From assembly GCF_010667575.1 (NCBI RefSeq), contig NZ_JAABNT010000002.1, positions 124,001-188,000 on the forward strand: 64,000 bases of DNA, in the 5' to 3' direction. A program made the position numbers and the translations under genes. Source of the DNA: Sulfitobacter sediminilitoris. Lineage in GTDB: Bacteria > Pseudomonadota > Alphaproteobacteria > Rhodobacterales > Rhodobacteraceae. The notes under the pieces were generated by a model that ran no database searches, was not told the origin of the DNA, and saw nothing but the letters and a program-made list of their open reading frames with translations. Below are positions 52,682 through 61,519 of this stretch, in pieces; position 1 is the stretch's first letter, and each line of letters begins with the position of its first letter.

Positions 52682-53296
52682 TCAAAGCTGGTCGACAAAG
52701 CACCCAATTTTGTCAGCCATCTCGTCCGGGGTGACCTCACGGCGGAAGTATTCGACAAATCCAATCTCGGGCATCACCAGATAGCTGAAAGTCGAATGAT
52801 CGACCAAATACTCATCATCGACCGCCGGATGCGCCTTGTAATAAGTGCGGTACGCCTGACTTGCCGCCTTGACCTGTTCGGGTGAGCCGGTCAGCCCGAT
52901 CATCCGAGGATGCATGACTTCAGCGAATTCACCAACCACTTCAGGTGTGTCGCGTGCCGGGTCGATTGAGATGAAGATTGGCGTCACCATCGTGCCGCGT
53001 TCTTCAAGGATCTCGATGGCAGACGCATTGCGGTCAACGTCCAGTGGGCAGACGTCAGGGCAGAAGGTATACCCGAAATAAATCAGGGATGGCGCGGTGA
53101 TCACATCTTTGTCAGTGACTGTTTCGTTTGCGGCGTTCACCAGTTCAAACGGTCCGCCCAGATCCCCGGCAACTGTTGAAGACCGGCATTGCGCGAATTG
53201 GTCGTCATCACCGCTACCCTGCATGACGAACCAGACCGATCCCAACAGAAACGTGGCCGCCACCACAACGGCACCTATGGCTATGTTACGGTTCAT
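52682..53296 (-). CDS. senC: SCO1/SenC/PrrC family copper chaperone
   Basis: 204 aa from ATG 53296 with AGGAGG upstream; longer readings reach into the regB promoter. N-terminal membrane anchor (AIGAVVVAATFLLGSVWFVM), periplasmic thioredoxin fold with Cu-binding C79-C83 in FGYTFCPDVCPLD and His167 in LVDHSTFSYLV. Delivers copper to the CuA site of cytochrome oxidase and affects RegB signalling. Divergent from regB and upstream of regA, the standard order. Confidence 0.93.
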   Translation of the reverse strand: MNRNIAIGAVVVAATFLLGSVWFVMQGSGDDDQFAQCRSSTVAGDLGGPFELVNAANETVTDKDVITAPSLIYFGYTFCPDVCPLDVDRNASAIEILEERGTMVTPIFISIDPARDTPEVVGEFAEVMHPRMIGLTGSPEQVKAASQAYRTYYKAHPAVDDEYLVDHSTFSYLVMPEIGFVEYFRREVTPDEMADKIGCFVDQL

Positions 53297-53396
53297 GGGG
53301 GGCCTCCTGCGCCAAAGGGCGCTCTTGATCGTGTAATATCGCAGACCTACGCTACATCCTTTCGTACGCAACAGCGAATAAACAAAAGGTGCGCTC

Positions 53397-54782
53397 ATGA
53401 CGCAGGCAACCATCCGTCCTCTTTCAGGGCCCACGCGGGCCAACTGGATCAGGTTGCGCACCATGATCATGCTGCGCTGGGTTGCAATCACCGGCCAGCT
53501 GATTGCGATTACAGTGGCGCAACTTATATACGGGCTCCAGCTTGAACTCGGGCTGTGCTATCTGGCAATCGGCGCCTCTGTTATCGCCAATCTGGTCACC
53601 ACATTCATTTATCCAGAGAACAAGCGCCTCACCGAATTTGAGAATCTCTGGATGATCATGTTCGACCTGCTGCAGATCGCCTTCCTGCTGTTTCTCACGG
53701 GCGGATTGAACAATCCGTTCGCCCTTTTGCTGCTGGGACCGGTGACCATTTCCGCAACCGCGCTCAGCTTGCGGCCCACGCTTGTGTTGTGTTCGGCGGC
53801 GATCTTGCTGGTCAGCCTACTGGCCCTGTTCCATCTGCCACTGATTACGGAAAACGGTAAGGTGCTGGCGATACCGGGGCTGTTTATCTTTGGTCAGTGG
53901 ACAGCACTTGTCATCGCGATCCTGTTTACCAGTGCCTATTCTCGCAGGGTGACGACCGAAGTACATTCAATGGGTGACGCATTGGCCGCGACGCAGATGG
54001 CCTTGGCGCGCGAACAGAAACTGACCGATCTGGGTGGCGTCGTGGCCGCCGCCGCGCACGAACTTGGGACACCCTTGGCAACAATCAAACTTGCCAGCGC
54101 CGAGCTGTTGCACGACCTCAAGGACCATCCGGATCTGGCCGAAGACGCCGCACTGATCCGCGATCAGGCCGACCGTTGCCGGGACATTTTGCGTGACATG
54201 GGCCGGGCAGGCAAAGACGACATTCATCTCCGTCAGGCCCCGCTTGAAGCTGTCGTGCTTGAATCCGCTGAACCCCATATGGAGCGCGGCAAAACCGTAG
54301 TCCTGACGCAAGTCCCCGGCCCGGATCAGCGCAAAGACCAACCGACAATACTCCGCAAACCCGAGATCATTCACGGCCTGCGCAATCTGGTTCAGAATGC
54401 CGTCGATTTTGCACATAGCACCGTTTGGGTCGAATCCGCATGGTCAGACAAAGATGTTTCCATCCGGATCATGGACGATGGACCAGGTTTTTCTATGCAT
54501 ATCCTTGGCCGCATCGGCGATCCATTCATGCGAGAACGATCCCGCTCACAAACTGCTATCTCACGCCCGGAATACGAAGGTATGGGCCTTGGCCTTTTCA
54601 TCGCAAAAACCCTGCTTGAGAGGTCAGGCGCACGACTGCGGTTTGCGAATGGTTCAGACGGCAGGCCGGGGACTTCTGGGTCCGGTGCGATTGTCGAGGT
54701 GATCTGGCCCCGTGCCAAACTGGAAGAAGAAATCGCGACCAACCGCCAGCCGATCGGCCGCAATCAACAAATCACAGCCTGA
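53397..54782 (+). CDS. regB: redox sensor histidine kinase RegB (PrrB/ActS)
   Basis: 461 aa, AAGGTG before the ATG. Six membrane helices; the quinone-site heptapeptide GGLNNPF at residues 102-108; H-box AAAHELGTPLATIKLASAEL with H221; redox-active C261 in QADRCRDILRDMG (the counterpart of Cys265 of R. capsulatus RegB); and HATPase boxes HGLRNLVQNAVDFA, DDGPGF, GMGLGLFIAKTLL. All sensing elements are preserved, so normal redox regulation of RegA is expected. Confidence 0.95.
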   Translation: MTQATIRPLSGPTRANWIRLRTMIMLRWVAITGQLIAITVAQLIYGLQLELGLCYLAIGASVIANLVTTFIYPENKRLTEFENLWMIMFDLLQIAFLLFLTGGLNNPFALLLLGPVTISATALSLRPTLVLCSAAILLVSLLALFHLPLITENGKVLAIPGLFIFGQWTALVIAILFTSAYSRRVTTEVHSMGDALAATQMALAREQKLTDLGGVVAAAAHELGTPLATIKLASAELLHDLKDHPDLAEDAALIRDQADRCRDILRDMGRAGKDDIHLRQAPLEAVVLESAEPHMERGKTVVLTQVPGPDQRKDQPTILRKPEIIHGLRNLVQNAVDFAHSTVWVESAWSDKDVSIRIMDDGPGFSMHILGRIGDPFMRERSRSQTAISRPEYEGMGLGLFIAKTLLERSGARLRFANGSDGRPGTSGSGAIVEVIWPRAKLEEEIATNRQPIGRNQQITA

Positions 54783-54876
54783 AATTCAGCGGCAGGTCTG
54801 TCAGACCAGCAATTAATGTGTCGTTAACCAAATTTAATGAGACTGACCCGATGTCGCAAACGTCGGGGACAAATCC

Positions 54877-56376
54877 ATGCTGACGATTCTTGAATTGCTA
54901 CTGATCGTCAGCGTGGCCATCACGACGGCCGGTATTGCAGCAATCATGCTGGCTCAACGGAAACCAGCGTCAGCACCGCATTGGCAAATAGCTGATGAAC
55001 CTCTCTCCCTGCTCTTTGATGAAGGTGTTCTTCATCATGCAACGCAAAAGGCTCTTAACACCTTTTGTTTTCTACCGGGGGCGCACGTCTGGGACGATCT
55101 GCGCGAGGCGCTGATGCCTCGTTTCCCTGATTTTCCTGATGTGGCGGGGACTGGGGCGTCAGGCAGTATGTTGCTACTTGCCCGTGATCCGAACGACAAT
55201 TCTTGCCTGGAAATCAATTGGCGGGACGGGCTTTGCTGGGTGCAGATCACCGAGAAAGCTGGCCAGACCGGGACCGGCCCAATGTCATTCGTTGATCAGA
55301 ATATGCACAAGCTGTGTTCCGATACGATAACCCAGCCGGTGTGGGAGGTCCAAGAGGATGGGGGCGTGGGCTGGCGCTATGCGGCCTTCGATGCGCTTTG
55401 CCTGCGTTTTGACCGGTCTGACATCGAAGCAGAATTTTCCCGACCAAATGGCAACGATCCGCAACGTGTCTCGCTTGAGCGGCCAGATGGAAATGAAGAG
55501 TGGTACGAAGTGTCCACCCGAACAATCCAAGGCAAGACACTTTGTCAAGCCAACGACATTACGCCGCTTGTGAAATCAGAAATAGCCCAGCGCTTCTTTG
55601 TCCAGACCATTGCCAAGACGTTTGCGCATTTGTCCATCGGACTTGCAATATTTGATCAGAACGGTCGGCTTGGCATCTTCAATCCGGCACTTGTTGATCT
55701 GACCGGCCTTCGGCCGACGTTCCTTGCCACCCAGCCTACCATGATGTCCTTCTTTGACCAGTTGCGGGAAAACAGAGGCATGCCTGAGCCAAAGAATTAC
55801 AGCACTTGGCGGCAAGACATCGCCGAGGTGATCGCAGTGGCATCAGGAGGCAAATACCGTGAGACGTGGACACTGGAAGATAGCCGAACCTTTTCTGTCC
55901 AGGGGCGCCCACATCCGGACGGGTCAACCGCTTTCCTGATCGAAGACATTAGCCCCGAGGTTACACTTACCCGCAACTTTCGTATCGAAGTCGAACAATA
56001 CGAAGCGCTGCTCGACTGCATTGATGATGCGATGGTGGTATTCTCATCGGCAGGTATCTTGACCTTTTCCAACGCGGCCTATCGGAAAATGTGGGGTCAC
56101 AACCCCGAAGCTGCGTTTGCGGACATCACAATTCTGGATGCCATCAACCTTTGGAAAGAACGGCTGAGACCTGTTGTACCTTGGACAAACATCGCTGATT
56201 TTGTGACCACTGTGGGCCGGCGTGACAATGATGAGATCACCATGCGCCTTGCAACCGGGGGCCAGATCGCTTGCCAGCTTGTGCCAATCGCTTCGGACGC
56301 CACATTGATCCGGTTTTCAGCAGCGGAAGTAAGCACGCAGAACCATGATCCGGCATTGACTAAAGGCACTGTATGA
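54877..56376 (+). CDS. membrane-anchored PAS-domain protein without kinase domain (candidate Rhodobacterales DivL type)
   Basis: 499 aa. N-terminal membrane helix (TILELLLIVSVAITTAGIAAIML), then a region of diverged PAS folds: about residues 40-225 (CLEINWRDGLCWVQI, DGNEEWYEVSTRTI), 240-365 (AHLSIGLAIFDQNGRLGIFN), and 370-480 (YEALLDCIDDAMVVFSSAGI). The protein stops after the last PAS with no HisKA or HATPase. In Caulobacter DivL has PAS domains plus a pseudokinase; Rhodobacterales DivL has been described as a PAS protein controlling CtrA. Neighbourhood with tsaE-amgK-murU-addAB fits, but assignment is inferential. Confidence 0.65.
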   Translation: MLTILELLLIVSVAITTAGIAAIMLAQRKPASAPHWQIADEPLSLLFDEGVLHHATQKALNTFCFLPGAHVWDDLREALMPRFPDFPDVAGTGASGSMLLLARDPNDNSCLEINWRDGLCWVQITEKAGQTGTGPMSFVDQNMHKLCSDTITQPVWEVQEDGGVGWRYAAFDALCLRFDRSDIEAEFSRPNGNDPQRVSLERPDGNEEWYEVSTRTIQGKTLCQANDITPLVKSEIAQRFFVQTIAKTFAHLSIGLAIFDQNGRLGIFNPALVDLTGLRPTFLATQPTMMSFFDQLRENRGMPEPKNYSTWRQDIAEVIAVASGGKYRETWTLEDSRTFSVQGRPHPDGSTAFLIEDISPEVTLTRNFRIEVEQYEALLDCIDDAMVVFSSAGILTFSNAAYRKMWGHNPEAAFADITILDAINLWKERLRPVVPWTNIADFVTTVGRRDNDEITMRLATGGQIACQLVPIASDATLIRFSAAEVSTQNHDPALTKGTV

Positions 56377-56432
56377 TCGCGCGGTAATCGCTTTCGGCTT
56401 GCACAGGCTTCTGGGCATTGTCACCATGCATC

Positions 56433-56906
56433 ATGACCGAACAGACCCTCACGCTTTCCCTCAAAAACCCGGAAGAAACTGCCCGATACGCGATGCTTCT
56501 GGGTGCGCAACTTCAGCCTGGTGACGTTGTGCTTTTGGAAGGTGATGTTGGTGCCGGCAAAACCCATTTCGCGCGATCCCTGATCCAATCCCTGCTCCGG
56601 CATCCCGAAGACGTTCCGTCGCCCACATTCACGCTGGTACAGACCTACCCAACAGATCAGGGCGACATCTGGCACGCCGATCTGTACCGGCTGACCTCCA
56701 CCCACGAGATCGAAGAGCTTGGGTTGGCCGATGCATTCGAGACGGACATCTGTCTGGTCGAATGGCCAGACCGATTGGGGTCGCTTTTGCCAGAGCATGC
56801 TTTGACGCTTTCGTTCTCGTCTGGTGACGAAGAACAGGCACGCCATCTGACAATCCGCTGGACCGACGTCAAATGGGACAACAAACTGAAAGACTGGCGC
56901 AAGTGA
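56433..56906 (+). CDS. tsaE: tRNA threonylcarbamoyladenosine biosynthesis ATPase TsaE
   Basis: 157 aa from ATG 56433. P-loop VVLLEGDVGAGKTHFARSL, switch SPTFTLVQTYPTDQG, DLYRL, and the WPDRL motif typical of TsaE. Supports TsaB-TsaD in t6A synthesis. Followed by the AmgK-like gene with a 4-nt overlap (GTGA). Confidence 0.93.
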   Translation: MTEQTLTLSLKNPEETARYAMLLGAQLQPGDVVLLEGDVGAGKTHFARSLIQSLLRHPEDVPSPTFTLVQTYPTDQGDIWHADLYRLTSTHEIEELGLADAFETDICLVEWPDRLGSLLPEHALTLSFSSGDEEQARHLTIRWTDVKWDNKLKDWRK

Positions 56907-57904
56907 ACGACAGGGAAACAGAGATACACAGATTCCTGCGCCGGATTGGCTGGTCGGATGTAGACCGCCGTTCTGTTGCTGGCGATGCATCCAACCGCAG
57001 ATACGACCGGCTAACTGACACCCGGGGCAATACCGCCATTCTGATGGATGCATCACCAGATCAAGGCGAGGACGTGCGACCCTTCGTGCGCATTGCTGAG
57101 CACCTGCGAAACGCAGGCCTCAGTACTCCGGAAATTTATCATCAGGATGCGGCAAAGGGTCTTCTGCTGATCGAGGATTTTGGCGATGCCCTCTTTGCCG
57201 ATCTGATGGCTGGCGAACCGTCGCGCCAAATCCCACTTTACCGGGACGCGGCCGACGTATTGCTGCACCTGCGCGATGTGCCAAAACTTGATCTGGTGAT
57301 CTGCGACACCGCATGGCTGGTTGATATGCTGGCGCCTTTGTTCGAATGGTATGCACCAAAAACCGATAGCGCGTTTTCAGAGCAGTTCCGTTCTTTTGCC
57401 GATGACGTTGCTCAGCATGAAACCGTTCTGATGCTGCGCGATTATCATGCGGAAAACCTGCTAATGCTGCCAAACCGATCAGGTGTTCAGCGCGTCGGGC
57501 TACTTGATTTTCAGGATGCCATGCTGGCCCACCCTGCCTATGATCTGGTCTCCGTCCTGCAAGACGCCCGCCGTGATGTCAGCACCACGGTCGAGGCCGA
57601 AATCATCGACTACTATCTAGGCAAAACGCGGCAGAATGCCGACATGTTTCGCCGCCACTACGCCATCCTTGGATTGCAGCGTAATCTACGCATCCTTGGC
57701 ATTTTTGCCCGCCTTTGTCTGCGTGATGGCAAAGCGCACTACGTCGATATGATCCCACGCGTCTGGAACTACGTGCAGCAAAATCTGGCCCACCCGGCCC
57801 TTGCCCCGCTTGCCGCAAGCGTCAGTGCAACCCTACCCGAACCAACCCCCGATTTTCTGGAGCAACTGAAACGCCAATGCCCGCGCCAACATACCCCGTC
57901 CTGA
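56903..57904 (+). CDS. amgK: aminoglycoside phosphotransferase-fold sugar kinase, AmgK-like
   Basis: 333 aa if begun at the GTG 56903 that overlaps the tsaE stop; ATG 56873 would add 10 residues. APH fold: GDASNRRYDRLTD (nucleotide loop), LLLIEDFGDALFADL, catalytic loop MLRDYHAENLLML, metal Asp in VGLLDFQDAMLAHPAYDL. With MurU next door it likely phosphorylates N-acetylmuramate/glucosamine at the anomeric carbon for peptidoglycan recycling. Confidence 0.85.
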   Translation: MNDRETEIHRFLRRIGWSDVDRRSVAGDASNRRYDRLTDTRGNTAILMDASPDQGEDVRPFVRIAEHLRNAGLSTPEIYHQDAAKGLLLIEDFGDALFADLMAGEPSRQIPLYRDAADVLLHLRDVPKLDLVICDTAWLVDMLAPLFEWYAPKTDSAFSEQFRSFADDVAQHETVLMLRDYHAENLLMLPNRSGVQRVGLLDFQDAMLAHPAYDLVSVLQDARRDVSTTVEAEIIDYYLGKTRQNADMFRRHYAILGLQRNLRILGIFARLCLRDGKAHYVDMIPRVWNYVQQNLAHPALAPLAASVSATLPEPTPDFLEQLKRQCPRQHTPS

Positions 57905-58569
57905 TGTTTGCCGCGGGCTTCGGCACGCGGATGAAAGACCTGACCAAGGACAAACCCAAGCCGCTGATCACTGTCGCGTGCAAACCGCTGGTGGATCACG
58001 CGTTGGCACTGGCCCGTGACGTTGATTGTGCGCCGATCATTGCGAACCTGCATTACAAGGCAGAGCTTCTGGAAGCGCATCTTGCTCCTCAGGGGGTTCA
58101 GACGATCGTTGAAATGCCTCAAATCCTTGAAACAGGGGGCGGGTTGCGCAATGCCTTGTCGCTCTTGGGCAAATCGCCTGTGATCACGATGAATACGGAC
58201 GCCATATGGGTTGGGCCAAACCCTGTCGCGCAATTGATCGCGGGCTGGCGGCCCGATGAAATGGACGCATTGTTGATCTGTATTCCAAAGGAAAGCGCGG
58301 TTGGTCATGAAGGCAATGGCGATTTCATGCTGTCAGAAAGTGGCAGGATAGAACGCGGGCCCGGCGCAGTGTATGGCGGTGTGCAGATCATCAAAACTGA
58401 CCTCCTTCACGAGATCAAGAAAGAAAAGTTTTCGCTCAATCTGCTGTGGGACAAAATGCTTGCAACGGGCCGGATGTACGGGCTGCATTATCAGGGAAAA
58501 TGGTGCGACGTGGGCCACCCCGCGGGGATAAAGATGGCAGAAAACATGCTAAAGATGCATGATGTTTGA
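57877..58569 (+). CDS. murU: nucleotidyltransferase, MurU-like
   Basis: 230 aa. Signature MFAAGFGTRMKDLTKDKPKP, TGGGLRNALSLLG, MNTDAIW, and the late GKWCDVGHPAGI metal site. MurU makes UDP-MurNAc from MurNAc-1-phosphate in the recycling route that bypasses fosfomycin-sensitive de novo synthesis. Overlaps amgK by 28 nt and addB by 11 nt. Confidence 0.85.
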   Translation: MPAPTYPVLMFAAGFGTRMKDLTKDKPKPLITVACKPLVDHALALARDVDCAPIIANLHYKAELLEAHLAPQGVQTIVEMPQILETGGGLRNALSLLGKSPVITMNTDAIWVGPNPVAQLIAGWRPDEMDALLICIPKESAVGHEGNGDFMLSESGRIERGPGAVYGGVQIIKTDLLHEIKKEKFSLNLLWDKMLATGRMYGLHYQGKWCDVGHPAGIKMAENMLKMHDV

Positions 58570-61519
58570 ACCATCGGACATTCCAAGGCTATTCGGCGTC
58601 GCACCCGGCGTTGATTTTCCCGCGGCCCTGATCGCTGGCCTTCGGACGCGCCTGGACGGTCAGCCACCGCAGGCAATGGCCCAGGTTGATCTGATTGTGA
58701 ACACACGCCGCATGGCCCGCCGCCTGCGCGAAATTTTCGACGCCGGACCGCCGGGCTTCTTGCCGCGCGTCCGTTTGCTGACAGAAGTCGATACGCTTGT
58801 GCCGGGCATCACCCTGCCGCCTGCCACCCCATCCCTACAGCGACGGCTGGAACTGATCCAGCTGATTTCTTGTCTGCTCGATGCCGATCCAAAAATCGCT
58901 CCGCGCGCCTCGCTCTATGCCCTGTCTGATAGCCTTGCAGGGCTCATTGATGAGATGCAGGGGGAAGGTGTCAGCGCACAGCAGATTGCAGACCTCGACG
59001 TAAGTGATCAGTCAGGGCACTGGGAACGTGCCAAGCAGTTTCTTGAGATCGCTCACACCTATCTTGACCGCATGTCGAGCCAGCCCGACACCGAAGCGCG
59101 CCAGCGCCAAATGGTCCAGCGGATCGCGGCAAATTGGGAAAATGAGCCGCCAGAGCATCCAGTCATTGTTGCAGGGTCCACCGGTTCACGCGGCACGACA
59201 TCCTTGTTGATGCAGGCGGTTGCCCGTTTGCCCCAAGGTGCCCTGGTCCTTCCCGGTTTTGATTTTGACATGCCACGACATCTGTGGGGCATGCTTGAAT
59301 CCGAGCAACCGCCCGAAGATCATCCGCAGTATCGGTTCTTTCACATGATGAAAGCACTGGATGTGACGCGGCCTCAAGTCACGGATTGGGCAGAAATCTC
59401 TCCGCCCTCTCCCGCGCGAAATGCGCTTGTTTCGCTCTCGCTTCGCCCAGCGCCGGTCACGGATACATGGCTGAGCGAAGGGCCAAAGCTGGTCGATCTT
59501 GATCTTGCAACCGAAGCGCTCACGCTGGTTGAAGCACCGACCCCGCGTATTGAGGCGCTAAGCATCGCAATGCGCCTGCGCAAGGCGGTCGAGGAAGGAA
59601 AGACCGCCGCGCTGATTACCCCTGACCGGATGCTGACCCGGCAAGTCACATCGGCGCTGGACCGCTGGAACATTTTGCCCGACGACAGCGCCGGCACTCC
59701 GTTGCAACTCTCTCCTCCGGGTCGTTTTCTGCGCCATGTGGCGAACCTTTTCGTCCGCAAACTTGATGCCGAGGCTTTGCTGACCCTGCTGAAGCACCCG
59801 TTGACCCACAGTGGGGACGGACGGAACAATCATCAGCTAAATACGCAGCGGCTTGAGATGCAGATCCGTAAAGACGGGTTGCCCTATCCCAATGCCGAAG
59901 GTTTGACGCGCATCGGCGCAAAGGTCGCGGCTGGGATTGAGGACCCGGAAGGGTTCCTGTCCTGGATCGCTTGGGTGGCCGAGACCTTCGGCACGAGCCA
60001 CACCAGCCCCGCACGTGACCTTTCCGATTGGGTCGAAACACACCTTGGTCTGGCAGAACAAATCGCAGCGGGAGAGCCACGAGACCCCCAACACGAGTTG
60101 TGGAAGCTGAAAGCCGGGCAAAAAGCCCATGAGGTGATGGAAAACCTCCGTACCCATGCAGCGCACGGCGGTGTCATGACAGCATCGGATTATGCCGATC
60201 TGGCCGGTTCATTACTGGGCACAGAAGAAGTACGCGACCGTAATGCGCCCCATCCACATGTGATGATCTGGGGAACGCTTGAGGCGCGCGTGCAGGGTGC
60301 GGAACTGGTCATTCTGGGTGGTCTGAACGATAGGACATGGCCCGAGGCACCGCCGCCCGACCCTTGGCTCAATCGGCAGATGCGGCTCAAGGCCGGATTG
60401 CTCTTGCCCGAGCGGCGCATCGGTTTGTCAGCCCATGATTACCAGCAGGCGATTGCCGCGCCCGAGGTCATGCTGACCCGCGCAATTCGTTCAGATGAGG
60501 CCGAGACGGTGCCATCGCGCTGGCTTAACCGGCTTGAGAACCTGCTGAACGGGCTGCCCGATCAGAAAGGTGCTGACGCCATGCGCCAGATGCGCAAGCG
60601 CGGGGCCTATTGGATCAGCCAGACCGAAGCTCTTGAAGCATTCACACGTACAGACCCTGCCCCGCGCCCGTCGCCCCGGCCACCTGTCCCGGCGCGTCCA
60701 CACACGCTGTCTGTGACAGAAATCAACCGTCTGATCCGTGACCCCTATGCCATCTATGCCAAACACACTTTGCAACTGCGCCCGGTGAATCCGCTGGTGC
60801 AATCCCCCGACGCACCTGTGCGCGGCATCGTGCTGCACAGGGTCATGGAGCTGTTCATCAAATCGGTGAGGGGTGATCCGACCCTGCTGAGCAAGGCGCA
60901 TCTGCTGAATGTCACGGATGAAGTTCTAGCAGAAGAAGCCCCATGGCCCGCCGCCCGCCTGATGTGGCGCGCACGGATTGAACGTGTGGCCGACTGGTTC
61001 ATTACCCAAGAACAGACACGACAAGCCTACTCATCACCCGTGCTGTTTGAAAAGGCTGCCAAGGGGACGATTGAATTCAAGGATCTTGGCTTCACCCTCA
61101 ATGGCTATGCTGACCGGATCGACCGAACCGAAGATGGCGATGCGCTGATTTATGACTACAAGACCGGCACGCCCCCCAGCAAGAAAGAGCAACAATTCTT
61201 TGACAAACAGCTGCTTCTCGAAGCGGCAATGATCGAGGAAGGCGGGTTCAAGGAACTTGGCCCGACGCCCGTCGCGCATGCCGCCTTCATCGGTCTGGGT
61301 TCCACCCCGGTTGAGGTTGCCGCACCGCTGGACGAAGAACCGCCAGCTGCTGTTCTGGCCGGACTTCGCAAGTTGATCGAAAGCTATCTGTCTCAGGACC
61401 AAGGCTTTACCTCGCGCCGGATCGTCAAGACCGAGGACGCCGCAGGCGATTACGATCAGCTTGCGCGTTTTGGTGAATGGGACGGCACGACCCCGGCCAC
61501 ACCGGAGGATCTGACGTGA
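58559..61519 (+). CDS. addB: double-strand break repair protein AddB (alphaproteobacterial type)
   Basis: 986 aa. Helicase-like N-terminus with diverged motifs (VDLIVNTRRMARRLREIF, VIVAGSTGSRGTTSLLMQAV), and a C-terminal PD-(D/E)XK nuclease: ALIYDYKTGTPPSKKEQQ with Asp and Lys, preceded by RGIVLHRVMELFI. Partner of AddA in recombinational end resection. Its start overlaps murU; the stop overlaps addA (ATGA-like sharing at 61519). Confidence 0.93.
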   Translation: MMFEPSDIPRLFGVAPGVDFPAALIAGLRTRLDGQPPQAMAQVDLIVNTRRMARRLREIFDAGPPGFLPRVRLLTEVDTLVPGITLPPATPSLQRRLELIQLISCLLDADPKIAPRASLYALSDSLAGLIDEMQGEGVSAQQIADLDVSDQSGHWERAKQFLEIAHTYLDRMSSQPDTEARQRQMVQRIAANWENEPPEHPVIVAGSTGSRGTTSLLMQAVARLPQGALVLPGFDFDMPRHLWGMLESEQPPEDHPQYRFFHMMKALDVTRPQVTDWAEISPPSPARNALVSLSLRPAPVTDTWLSEGPKLVDLDLATEALTLVEAPTPRIEALSIAMRLRKAVEEGKTAALITPDRMLTRQVTSALDRWNILPDDSAGTPLQLSPPGRFLRHVANLFVRKLDAEALLTLLKHPLTHSGDGRNNHQLNTQRLEMQIRKDGLPYPNAEGLTRIGAKVAAGIEDPEGFLSWIAWVAETFGTSHTSPARDLSDWVETHLGLAEQIAAGEPRDPQHELWKLKAGQKAHEVMENLRTHAAHGGVMTASDYADLAGSLLGTEEVRDRNAPHPHVMIWGTLEARVQGAELVILGGLNDRTWPEAPPPDPWLNRQMRLKAGLLLPERRIGLSAHDYQQAIAAPEVMLTRAIRSDEAETVPSRWLNRLENLLNGLPDQKGADAMRQMRKRGAYWISQTEALEAFTRTDPAPRPSPRPPVPARPHTLSVTEINRLIRDPYAIYAKHTLQLRPVNPLVQSPDAPVRGIVLHRVMELFIKSVRGDPTLLSKAHLLNVTDEVLAEEAPWPAARLMWRARIERVADWFITQEQTRQAYSSPVLFEKAAKGTIEFKDLGFTLNGYADRIDRTEDGDALIYDYKTGTPPSKKEQQFFDKQLLLEAAMIEEGGFKELGPTPVAHAAFIGLGSTPVEVAAPLDEEPPAAVLAGLRKLIESYLSQDQGFTSRRIVKTEDAAGDYDQLARFGEWDGTTPATPEDLT

